Source of the DNA: Lindgomyces ingoldianus
Lineage: Eukaryota > Ascomycota > Dothideomycetes > Pleosporales > Lindgomycetaceae
Reading direction: 5' to 3'
Assembly (NCBI RefSeq): GCF_010093535.1
Contig: NW_022985180.1
Coordinates: forward strand, 863,648 to 907,879
DNA length: 44,232 bases
Of this stretch, positions 11,129 to 21,400 are shown piece by piece. Within the stretch, counting starts at the first letter, position 1. Every line of letters starts with the position of its first letter. The notes under the pieces were generated by a model that saw only the letters and a list, made by a program, of their open reading frames with translations, was not told the DNA's origin and made no database searches. The position numbers were made by a program, and so were the translations under genes.

Positions 11129-11707
11129 ATGCGTTCTTGTAGCGCTTGTTACTTAAGCAGTTTCTTTTATGTAATGTCCTTATTATTAGACAAGTGTGTA
11201 AAGTGTGTGTAAAAAAAAGGTTGTTATAATGTGTTTATATCTAACACAGCTTAGAATTGCTTAGAACAGAAGCGTAAAAAGCTATTAGTAAAGTTAAAGG
11301 TAATTTAAAAAGACAAGATGCGTAAAAGGGAAAAGAAGGTAAAAGTAAAAGAGAAGTTTTTAAAAAAATAGTAAAAGTCTTTTACGCGCCTCTAGTCTTC
11401 TATAGCTTATTAGAAGAGAGTGTAGCATTAGTTAGATTTTTTAGTAGATTAAAAGGCAAAGTATCTAGAAAAAAACCTTTTATCTTTAAATAAGCTTAAA
11501 GCGCTTAAGGCAGAAGTAGTAAGTCTTCCTCCTTCTTAACCTATGTTAAAGAGTTGTAGACCTTCTACATTACAGCTAGCTAATGCTGCTGTAGTTTTAG
11601 TTAATAATAGTGTTTTCTAGTCTAGAGAGCTTTCCCCTAGGTAGTTTTATTTAAAAGAGAGTCTAAGTATTTATAGAAAGCTTAAGAAGTGTTTAATAAG
11701 CTTTTAA
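11129..11707 (+). pseudogene. Antisense frame of Gypsy A-prime: Cys-motif plus coiled-coil protein, decayed
   Basis: On the strand opposite gag-pol, between the chromodomain and the 3' LTR, a 193-codon frame starts at ATG 11129 and ends at TAA 11705-11707. It contains about 13 in-frame stops, all TAA or TAG and none TGA, as expected when glutamine and tryptophan codons are hit by RIP. The N-terminus has cysteines at residues 4, 7, 23, 26 and 32 (CSAC, then KCVKC). Next come a Ser-Asn-Thr-Ala segment, a Cys-Leu-Glu-Gln segment and a long lysine- and glutamate-rich stretch that looks like a coiled coil. The segment LLSLNKLKALKAEV lies at about 11478-11519. Gypsy A and Gypsy 2 carry the same frame. 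The function is unknown. A small zinc-binding, self-associating protein is inferred from composition only. Confidence 0.7.
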
Positions 11708-12628
11708 TAAGTTTCTAAGTGTTTTTACTAGTAGGCTATTTTTTTTATTTAACTAAGTACTTATTTCTTTAATAGTCTAGAATTTACTTTACTTTATATT
11801 CTTTTTCTTCTTCCTTTTATTTAGTAGTTGCAAGTAGGATAGTCTTAGGTGTAAGTTTAAGCTTAAAGATGTAGAACTAGAGGTGTATTTACATTTCTTT
11901 TAGTAGTTTAAGTTTGCAGATGCTAGAGTGTGTTTGTATAACTTTGTAAAGTCTTATGTGTCTTTTAGCTAGCTTTTTAGAGGGTCTTAGTGTCTTAAGA
12001 TTTTTTATGTCTAGATACATACAGTTATTAAAGTGTATTTTTAGTGCTAGTTATTTTTTTTAGTTTACTGCTTTCTCTATAGCTTTTTAAGCTAACTATG
12101 CTTTGCTAGTTAGTTTTTAATGCAGTTTTAAAAGCTTAGCTATTTAGTTTGCAGCTTTTAAAAGGTCTATTAGCTATAAGCTTTAAAGTTTATAGTGTAA
12201 GAAGTACTTAAAATTAGCCTTATATAGGGTTTCCTTAGTTATAGCTAATTCTGTAGTGTTAATAGCAAACTGTGCTATAAGCAGCTATTCTACCTAGTTA
12301 TTTTATTTATATAACATGTACTTGCGCAGGTATTTTTCTACTTCTGTGTTTACTTATTCTGTTTGCCTGTTAGTTTATAGGTAGTAAGCTATAAAAAGCT
12401 TATAGTTAATTCCTAAATATTTAACTACTACTGCCTAGTATTTACTTATATATATAACTTATTATAGTTAGAGATAATAACTTCTAGGCAGCTATAAGTA
12501 GCTAAAATGTTTTTTTTTAGTTTAAACATAAATTCTTTAGCTATAATACTTTTTTTAATAGCTATAGATAAATAAACTTTATAGTTTTGTTAACAACTTA
12601 CATAATTATGTTATAGAGTCTTTCTGTA

Positions 12629-13726
12629 ACGTACCTAACAGGTTGGCCGGCCACTTTTGCCAAGCCCCCACTAAACTCTACCTATATACATAATGCCTTA
12701 ACAACAACACTAGATTAAATCTTCTAAAGAACATTAAATACAGCTTGCTCTTTAAGCTCTTAAATAAGACTTAAAACTCTCCTTATAACGCGCTGTAGCT
12801 ATCTATAATGTCTCTTACACAACACTAAGTAATTAACGCGCTGGACAGCCTTTATAAGCAGAATGCTAGCCTAAATTATAGAATCTAACTAAGCTTAAAA
12901 AGAAAGTAGTTGTTAAGTATATACTTAAGCTTATTACACGCAGATTTCCCTCTAGGCTTATAGCTATAGCTAATATAGCTAATTCCTTGCCTATAGAGCG
13001 CAATCTAGGCTAGGTTAGCTTAAACTAGCCTAGTATGTAGATTAAGCACTACACTAAGTTTATAATAAAGTTTAATTATAAGTATAATTATAAGAGAGCA
13101 CTTTATAAGAATCTAGAGGTTATCTAGGGCTAGTTTTGCCTAGTAGCTAACATAAAAGCTAAGTACAGTATCTAAAATAAAGACACATATAACTTTAATA
13201 AGTTAAGCTTTATAATAGGCTAGATATTAACTAGAGCAGTTATTATAGCTTTAGAGAGATAAGAATAGCTAAAGGCAATATAGTAAAGTAATAAAAAGTA
13301 GATAATAGTTATCTAAAGCATTAACATAATAAAGTAGGCTATAAGATTATAAAGCTTTAAGCAGCAAATAAGGCTACTATGTAACATAGATTATATAAAA
13401 AGAAGTAAATTTAGGTAAAAAAGACTTTAATAGTTAAAGATAAAGCTTATCTAACTACTCTAAAGGAGTTTAAAGCGCGTAGTAATAAGAAGAAGCTAAA
13501 GACGCAGGTACACACTAAAAAAGGTAAGCTAAGTTAAAGGTAATATAAGTAGTATAATTAGACTAGGCATAACTTGTGTATGTATAAGTAAGTAGTAAAA
13601 GTAGACTTTAAATAATATCTTATGTTGTATTACTTTATACAGGGCTAAAGTAGGCTGTTTTGCAAGAGAATAGGGTGGTTTTAGTAGGGGCTTGGCAAAA
13701 GTGGCCGGCCAACCCGTTAGGTACGT
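12629..13726 (+). mobile_element. Short Fot1/pogo-like element (family 1), 1098 bp
   Basis: It is bounded by inverted repeats beginning ACGTACCTAAC and by TA target duplications at 12627-12628 and 13727-13728. Each end has one copy of a 17-bp module containing TTGGCCGGCCA. Compared with the full-length element at 25868-28847, this copy lacks a 731-bp internal segment. It sits inside the Gypsy A-prime integrase region, so it is younger than that Gypsy insertion. Confidence 0.92.
12693..13560 (+). pseudogene. Internally deleted Fot1/pogo-like transposase
   Basis: The frame begins at ATG 12693 (Met-Pro, then stops in place of glutamines). The N-terminal part resembles the helix-turn-helix DNA-binding region of Fot1-type transposases, with a Ser-Tyr-Thr-Thr-Leu-Ser turn and a later Lys-Lys-Lys-Val-Val-Val segment. 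The catalytic DDE core is largely removed by the 731-bp deletion. The remaining C-terminal part resumes near 13345 with Ala-Ala-Asn-Lys-Ala-Thr and a basic tail. Known role of the family: cut-and-paste transposition into TA. This copy could at most have been moved by an enzyme supplied elsewhere. Confidence 0.75.
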
Positions 13727-15776
13727 TAGTTATTATAGTCTATAGTTAACTTAGCGCTGTAATTGGTTAGAGTAGTCTGTAGAGTTTGTGTTGTTATAGG
13801 TTGTTTTTGTTGCAGATGTTACATTCCTGCAAGACTTTAGTGCATAGATGCTTTAGTTAGGGTACTTTTTATAGTATAATGTTTTTAATTTTTTTCTGTA
13901 GTAATCTAATTCTTAGGTGTCTAAACATAAGGGCTTTATAATACTCTTTTATTAGGTTCTTCTATTCTTGTTTAATAATTATAAGAGAACATAGTTTTTT
14001 TTAGTTTAGTCTTTTATAAACTAGTCTTTATAAAGTTTTCTTAAAGATTGTAAATTCTTTAAAGTTTTCTTTATTTTTTTAAAGTAGTTAGAGCGCCTAC
14101 TAAGAGTGTCTACTTATTAGTTGCTGCTTTCTGCTACGTGCTTAATAATAAAGTTAAATTAGGCTAGCTCTATAGCCTATTATACATGCATTAGCAAAAG
14201 TTTCTTAGTAGTAAGGAAGGTAATAAAGTTTACGTAGTTAGTGTAGATTATAAATTATTAGCTAAGTCTTTAAAGCTTAACTTTCTAATTTTTACATACA
14301 TTAACTATAGCTTTTAATTTTTTGTTAGGGATAGTGTATTTTTGTTCTAATAGTGCAAATTTTGCTAAATAGTAGGCTATAGAGTGCTATTAGCTATTTT
14401 CTTGCTTCTAGAAAAGTGCTGCTTCTTTTGCTCTAAGAGAAGCATTAGTATTTACTTTTATTTCTAGCGTAGGGTTGTACATTCTAAGGATAAAATAGCT
14501 TATTATAATCTTTTTTAGTTCTTAAAAGGCGTTGTCTATCTTTATTATTTATAGAAATTTTTGTGTAGATCTCTCTTTTAAAGTAGTGTTTGTAAGAGAT
14601 AATGCTATTTTTAAGTAGTTCTTAATTATTCTTTATATGTAGCTAGTAAGACCTAAGAATCCTTTTATTTCTATAATAGTTTTTAGTGTTAGCTATTTAA
14701 GTACCTTATTTACTTTAGTAGAGTTTATTTTTATTTCTTCTTTATTAATAATAAACCTAAGGTAGTCTGTTTTTTATATGTTAAACTTGCATTTTTCTAG
14801 CTATAGGTAGAGCCTGTATTTACAGAGTTTATCTAGTACTAGCTATACTTTTGCTACGTAGTTTAGTTTGTCTTTTTTAGTGTATATAAAGATGTTGTCT
14901 AAATATACTAAGACAAAGATGTTTAGGTATAGGTTAAGTGCTGTATTAATTACTCTTTAGAAAGTTACAGAGGCGTTAGTAAGTCTAAATAGCATAATAA
15001 AAAGCTTATATAAGGCCTATAAGGTTTTAAAGGCTGTTATCTATTTATGTTCTTTTTTTTATTCTTTTTTTATTAAATCTGTCTTAGATGTTAAATTTAG
15101 TAAAGTGCTTAGTTTCTTTTAACTAGTTTATAATGTTTTAAATAATAAAAAGAGGGAATTAGTCTCTTATAGTGTTTTTGTAAAGGGTTTAATAGTCTTA
15201 GTATACTTTAACCTTCCTGTTTTTCTTTCTTACAAAGACCACTGCTAATGCTATAAGGCTTTTACTTTTACAGATGTGGCCTCTAACTAGCATTTAGTCT
15301 ACATATTCTTATAGTGCTTCTTTTTAAGCTGCTGTAAAAGGGCGTAATTTATGCATCTTTAGTTAGAGATTAAGTTTAAGGTTAATTACGTAATCTTAGA
15401 ATTAATGCAGGGGAAGTTCTTCTAGGTCTTTTAGGGTTATAAACATGTTTTTATAGCCTTTGTATTTCTTTAGTAGCTTTTTCTTAGGTTTTTCTATAAT
15501 TTAGTAAATTTTTACCTAATTTAGATCTTTTTCTTTTTTAAATTCTTTAAAGGAGACTTCTTTTAGTTTTTTCTTTATTATGTAGATTACTTATGCTTCT
15601 AATTCTTGTTTAGCTTGCAGGTGTAATTAGTAGTTGTTGTTATAGCATGCTAGCTACATAGTCCTAGCATGTTTAGTTTTTATTTGTACTAACATAGTTT
15701 TCTAGTTTATTTTAGGGTTGTGTTAGTAAAGCTAGTTATAACCTAGTATAATTTAGTACTTATTTCTAAGTAGTAG

Positions 15777-16764
15777 CAGGGTTGCCACTTTTTAGTAATA
15801 GTAATAATTATTATAATAGTATATAATAATTCTTATGTCTCTAGTAATATATAAAGCTTTTTTATTAAAAAAAAACTATATAAGCTGAAAAAAATTAACA
15901 AGTAATTACTATAATTTAAACAACTATAATATATATAATAATAATATATAATAACGCTATATAATACTATTTAACATATATATTTACTTTACTAAAGTTA
16001 TTCTACTTATTAATATTACTAACTTTATTTATATTATATTATAATTTTAGTTTTAGTAAAAAAATTAATGTTAAAAAGATATATATTTTATACTATATTT
16101 AGTAAGTAGATATTTTTATAATGGCAATTTCTATTCTTATAGTAAAAAGCAACTTTTTTATAATTATACTTTACCTAGTAGTTCTAAAGGAAAACAAAAA
16201 CAAATAATAAATCTAGAAGATAAAGAAGAGTTAAAAGAGTTAGAAAATAAAAGTACTACTAGCGTCTCTAGTGATAATAGTACTACTCGTAGTTATATAT
16301 AGCAAAGCTATAAATAAAAACTATTTAGTCTATTTTATTTATTTAATTTATTTTAGTTATATAATTTATTTAGTTATTTCCTTTATTTTAGTTATTTCTT
16401 TTACTTTAGTTATTTTTTATATTTAAGTTATTTAGTTTATTTAAATTATTTAGTTTATTTAAGTTATTTAAGTTACTTAGTTTACTTAAGTTATTTACTT
16501 TATTTAGATTATTTAAATTATTTAGTTAGATTAGTTTATTTAGTTAAATTATTTTACTTAGTTTACTTAGTTTATCTAAATATAGTAGTCTAAGTAAAAT
16601 AAGAAAAATAAAGTTAAAAGTGCTATAAATTTTAAATAGCTAATTAAGACTTATGTTATACTTTTATACTATTTTTAGTAAATAGTAATTACTAGATTAC
16701 TATAGTAATTACTATACACACCTAGTAATAGTAATTACTATTACTATAGTAAACGGCAACCCTG
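15777..16764. mobile_element. hAT-like non-autonomous element
   Basis: 988 bp with 10-bp terminal inverted repeats CAGGGTTGCC and GGCAACCCTG, a form typical of hAT elements. The last 370 bp match 43275-43631 in reverse complement. The left flank agtagtag (15769-15776) should recur on the right as an 8-bp duplication but does not; the right flank is unrelated sequence. No hAT transposase domain was recognised, although 16190-16310 is a short lysine- and glutamate-rich frame. The classification rests on the inverted repeats alone. Confidence 0.6.
16320..16600. repeat. Low-complexity TTATTTA-type repeats inside the hAT-like element
   Basis: Interspersed 9-11 bp motifs of the form TTATTTAGTT and TTAAGTTATT. 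The same block appears in reverse complement at 43440-43625. It has no coding potential. Confidence 0.7.
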
Positions 16765-16823
16765 AGGCAACCTAATTTAGCTATACACGTGTACAGATAT
16801 AGCTGTACTTATATATAAACACT
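16765..16823. repeat. Repeat R1, copy 1
   Basis: A short segment beginning AGGCAACCTAATTTAGCT that matches 25775-25833, the second copy being less mutated. It includes a GTACACG-type near-palindrome followed by a related AGCTGTAC segment. Both copies are embedded in unrelated flanks. The element to which R1 belongs is not recognised. Confidence 0.6.
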
Positions 16824-17309
16824 AGTAACTTTTTACTTTTATAAAGTTACTTACTTATTTATATGTTAATTTTACTTTTTTTTTTTACTTTTTTACTTTT
16901 TTACTTTTTTTTTTAAAGCTAACTTTTAGTGCTTTTTTTTATTTATAATATCTCTTAGCTTTTTAGCTTACATATAATTTAACTTACTTTAAAATAGTGC
17001 TTATGCTTAGCTAAAGTAAAAAAAAGTTCTTGCCTAACTATATAAAAAAAGTTGTTAAAATTATATATTATTTATTTTTTAAAGTTATTTTACTTTTATA
17101 GTGTGTACCTTTCTCTTAGCAGCTTACACATGTTAAAAAGAATGTACACTATGTATAAAGCTTATTATTTTAGTAAGAAAGAGTCTATATTTATTCTATT
17201 ATGTAGAAGATCTAAATATACCTCTTTATATAAAATTATTTTAGACACATGTGTAACCCCTAATAACTTTTTATATAAGGTGTACAAAGACACTATAGCT
17301 TAGAAGAGA
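16824..17309. other. AT-rich stretch with no recognised feature
   Basis: Long T tracts (around 16878-16915) and mutated sequence of unknown origin. An 83-codon open frame on the plus strand (17052-17303) has no recognisable domain, is very rich in Leu, Tyr, Ile and Phe as expected from AT-rich DNA, and is not supported as a gene. Confidence 0.6.
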
Positions 17310-17468
17310 GTGTAGGTTAATTGCCTTCTGTGTAGGCGATTAATCTCTAGGGGGGGGAAGGTGTTAGTTAGTTGCCTTCTGTGCAAGCAATTAATCCCTA
17401 GGGGGGTAGAGAGAGAGAGAGGTGTTAGTTAGTTATCACCTCTTATGTAAGCAATTAATTAAGAGGGG
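17310..17468 (+). repeat. Three diverged tandem repeats ending in G runs
   Basis: Three units (about 17310-17360, 17361-17421 and 17422-17468) share GTTAGTTAGTTGCCTTCTGT-like starts, a GCAATTAATC core and a closing run of 5-8 G residues. The middle unit also has a GA microsatellite. Their role is unknown. Confidence 0.65.
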
Positions 17469-17504
17469 GTGTTAACAAGGCAGGCTACTAATAAGAAGCC
17501 TCCT

Positions 17505-17804
17505 CTGCGTAGCTACGCACGCAGTAGGTTTCTAATTGTGCGGCCTGTATTGTCTTCTTTGCGTGGCTATGCACGCAGTAAGCAAGTAGTTGCACAGCCT
17601 ATGTTAACAAAAAGCTCTAGAGCGCATAATGGCTTAGCAGTAAGCCCTTTTTATGTAGCTACATACGCAGCAGGTTGCTAATTTTATCTTTGTGTAATTA
17701 GTTAATCTAGAGGTGTGCATAAGGCTTATTTACGCCCTCTCTGCATAGCTACGCACGCAGTGGGTGTAAGCGTCTAAGCCCTCTCTGCGTGGCTACACAC
17801 GCAG
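17505..17804 (+). repeat. Five dispersed copies of a palindromic 20-mer
   Basis: Copies at 17505-17524, 17559-17578, 17651-17670, 17741-17760 and 17785-17804. The best is CTGCGTAGCTACGCACGCAG, whose core GCGTAGCTACGC is a perfect palindrome. The other copies differ at one to four positions, several by compensating or RIP-like changes. Gypsy A inserted at the very end of the fifth copy. The 70-codon open frame at 17469-17681 crosses this array and is not supported as a gene. Confidence 0.8.
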
Positions 17805-17807
17805 TAG

Positions 17808-18402
17808 TGTTACGGCCAACAGACAGACCGTAATGACCCAATTACCTGTCCCTTACAGCCCCAGCGACATCGGATGGAAAACGCTTAACCCCACGTTGAA
17901 CGGATCACGTGACAGAACAGATGAGGAATGGCTCCAGCTTTTAGACAAAAGCCTAGCAGAGTGCACTATCTAATAAGCTGGCAGGCCTTGCAGGCTTGCA
18001 GGTTGTGCAGGCTATGTAGAAACAAGCATGCAAGCATGCAAAGCATGCAAACCCTGTGTATATAGTCTTAATTATAACTATAGTTAGAAGGTTGTAATTA
18101 CTATTTAGTCTTTACCTACTTAATAGACTAAAAAGCATTAAAACTTTTATAAAAAAAATATTACTGCCTTATATATCTTACACTATATATACCTCTTTTC
18201 CTATTCTTACAGATTAGGTTTGCTAGCTCCTTATACAGCTGCTAGGCTAAACTATAACTTGCCTTCTTTATTCTACCTTACTTTTACTTTGCTTAATAGA
18301 CTGTACACCTAATCTAGCTAAGTTCTACTCCTACCCTGCTAATGTTACTATAGGCTGTTGTACTCCTAAAAATACTATTTTGCTAGAGTAAAGATTGTAA
18401 CA
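17808..18402 (+). repeat. Gypsy A 5' LTR
   Basis: 595 bp. Bases 17808-17945 are close to the ancestral state, whereas the inner part is strongly mutated: the end reads GATTGTAACA, but the preceding 150 bp carry many C-to-T changes relative to the 3' LTR. Confidence 0.93.
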
Positions 18403-18449
18403 GTAATTACTACTACCTGCAAAGTATAGCTACTACTACCTTAGACATT

Positions 18450-21400
18450 AGCATAACAGGCGCTTTAGCTGCTAGCACTAGCTAGACCCCCACAGCAACT
18501 AAGGAAGCATAGAATTAGTAGATATTATATCTTTATAATAAGCTTAAACAGCTTAAATAACACCTCTAGCAGTAAGTATAGTAAAGTCCTGTAAATAACT
18601 ACTAGCTTTATGCCCTTTAGCTAGAAGTAGCTAACCTTAGAAATATTACTCAAGAAAAAACTAGCATTAAATTTAAAAAAACTTTACACTTTACCTTTTT
18701 TAAAGCATTTAACAGCTTTGCTAAAGATTTAAAACCCTTCTTTATAAAGTGCTACCTTTACATGCAATATAATAAAGGTGCTTTTAAAATAGATAAAAAA
18801 ATAATTTTATAAATAAGCCTTTATTTAAAAGGATTACCTACTATATAGTTCTAACCCTATGTAGATAACTAGATAAACTATTAGACAAACAGTAAGCTAT
18901 TATTGCTAGAAACATAAAAAGTCTTTAAAAACCTTAAATTTTTTAAAGCAGCTCTTACTATAATCTATAGGCTAATTAACTAAGAAAAATAAGTAGTAGA
19001 TAAGATAGATTTTTTATAATAAAAAAGTAGCTTTGTCTAACATTATATAGCTTACTTTAGAGAGCTGCTTGCTATCTGCAGATAGACTAATAAAAGAGTA
19101 ATAAAATAAATGTTCTATAAAAAGCTTTTAAACATAATTAAAGATAAATTTGCTTATATAAAGAAGCCTAAGAGCTTTAAGAATTATGTTAAAAAAGCAC
19201 TTACCTATAATAAAAGATACGCTAAGTAATGTAAAGAGAAAAAAATAAGTGTAACAACTTTAAAACCTAACTAGTTTTAAAAAAAAAAGAAAACTTTATA
19301 GTTTAATAGTAAACTTATAGACCTAAGTTACACTAAACATATGTGTAGCTTTTCTAAGAAAAAGAGTAGTTTCTTTAAGAGTGTAAAGCTACCCTTAAAT
19401 AAAAAATAAAAGAAATAGCTTAAAAAAAAGCATGCCTTAACTATAAAAAAAATAGGCTACTTTTATTAAAAATGTTTAGACTCTAAACAACTAGAGAATA
19501 AAAATAGTAGGTTAACTATAAAAGCTATGTATGTTAATAAAGGCCTAACACATAAAGAAATACATAACAGGCTTAATAAACAGCTCTACTAGAGATGTAG
19601 GGCTAATTATAAGTCCTCTAACTGTCTAGTAGACTATTAGAAGGTAAAAGTCTAAAAAAAAGATAGTATCTCTAGAGCTATTAAATAAGCTGCAGTCCTT
19701 AAAAAATAGCAACACCTAATGTAAATAGCTAATTATGTTAAAAACATAAAAAAAGAGGAACAGTACTTTTTTAAATAAAGTAGACTAAGCACTCTACTAA
19801 AGAAACTTAAGCAATAGTTTAAGTAGAAAGACTACTAGAAATATAAAGAACTCTATAATTACAACCTTTATAGAATAAGACTTTATAAAGTAGCCCTTAA
19901 CAACAACTACAACACCTATAAAGTTATAAGCAAAATTGCTATAGTCTACTATAACATCCTAAATAAAAAGAAATAATAAAAATTCTTTAAAAAAATACTA
20001 GTAAAAGAAAAGGGCCTTAATTAGCACTTTACGCCCTTATAAACTCTAGCTCTGTTAAAAGAGCAACTAAACACTTTACTACTAGCACTAGCAGTAACAA
20101 GAAAGGAGTTAGAATAATAACAAATCTACAGACACTATATTCTATGCAGAAGTAAAAGGCATAACGCCTTTTATTGTAAATATAAAAACTACTCTCTGTA
20201 AATTATCTAAACAAAGAAATACCTTAGATAAGCCTAGATATAACTAATCTTTATCTACACTAATCTTTAACAATGTCTATATATTTAGTACTTATGTATA
20301 AATAAATACTGTGTTTAACACTAGCTAACTAAGCACTAAGCTAGCTAGTAGCTAATAGGCGTGTAAGAAAGTAAAAAGTTTATAAACACTATAATAAAAT
20401 TAGCTATAACATGTAAAATGCTAAACTGCTAACATTATAGCATAGGCCTATTACACAAAAAGAAGCCCTAGACTAAATGCAAAAACGCTTTTAACTGCGC
20501 TTTCTACTATTTCTAGTAGAAGGCTAATTAACAGAACAACTAACTCCTATACTACTATAAAGTAAAAAGCATTAACTGCCTAGTAGATAACTGCATAATA
20601 AAAGATTACTAAAAATTTAAAGTTATAGCTAATAAAGCAGATAAACAAATACACAGCCTTTTAAGTATTAAAAAAGACAACTCTAGTATAAATTATAATA
20701 AAGTACATTATAACATAAAGGTCTTAGTAGTAGTAGGATAAGAGTTAGGCAAAAGCCTAACAGCTAACTACACGCTTAAATTTTCTAAAAAAAATAGTAT
20801 ATAAAGGCCTTACACTAATTAACAGCAGATGCATGTTTATAGTAATTAACTCCTAATAGGTTAAAGATTATAAGATACTATACTAAATAAAAAAGCACCT
20901 CTTTTAAGTATCCCTAGCTAATGCGTCCCTTATTAAATATGGTAAAGGAAAAATCTAACTAAAAACTAAGAAAGTAACTTTAAAAACTAACACTACTACT
21001 AACTAAATATCCTTAAGCATACTACTACTTAGAGGAAAATACTAGATTATATTAGGATACAATTAGCTTTATTAACATAACTCTAAGATAGACTAGGAAA
21101 CTATAACAGTACAGGTAAAATTAGAACACGTAAGAATAATTAAGCCTAAGAAGACTCCCTACTAAGAATTAAAAGCATAGGCTGTTTACTTAATAAAAGA
21201 AAAACTAAAAAAAAATTCTTTTAAAAAATTTAAAGAAGACAAAGACCTAGATTAGGTAGAAATTTATTAAATTACTAAAGAACTAAAAAAGAAACTTCTA
21301 AAAAAATATTATAGCTATAAGAATATGTTTATAACTTCTAAGGATCTAAGAGAACTACCTCTACACTAACTTTAGAACTACATAATTAACTTTAAACCTA

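Larger units (their letters stand above)
10324..15776 (-). mobile_element. Truncated Gypsy A-prime element, minus strand
   Basis: A second copy of the Gypsy A family in reverse orientation. It keeps its 3' LTR (10324-10920) and the internal region back to a point equivalent to about 21020 in Gypsy A, where a hAT-like element begins. The gag, protease and 5' LTR are missing. A 1098-bp Fot1-like element interrupts the integrase region. The left flank aggcg (10319-10323) is probably half of the target duplication; the partner has been lost with the 5' end. Confidence 0.88.
11730..15776 (-). pseudogene. Gypsy A-prime pol relic
   Basis: Minus-strand reading gives reverse transcriptase (about 15350 to 14650), RNase H (about 14480 to 14090), integrase (about 13950 to 12100, interrupted by the Fot1-like insertion) and a chromodomain near 11800-11735. 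The reverse transcriptase motif at 14894-14905 reads Tyr-Leu-Asp-Asn, so the second catalytic aspartate is lost. The sequence aligns with Gypsy A along its length. Gag and protease are absent because the element is truncated at 15776. Confidence 0.8.

Noticed and set aside
17052..17303. 83-codon open frame on the plus strand
   Set aside because: AT-driven composition, no domain, no conservation within the window, and flanked by degraded repeats.
17469..17681. 70-codon open frame with repeated Arg-Ser-Tyr-Ala-Arg-Ser
   Set aside because: The repetition comes from the palindromic 20-mers in the DNA; there is no sign of coding selection.
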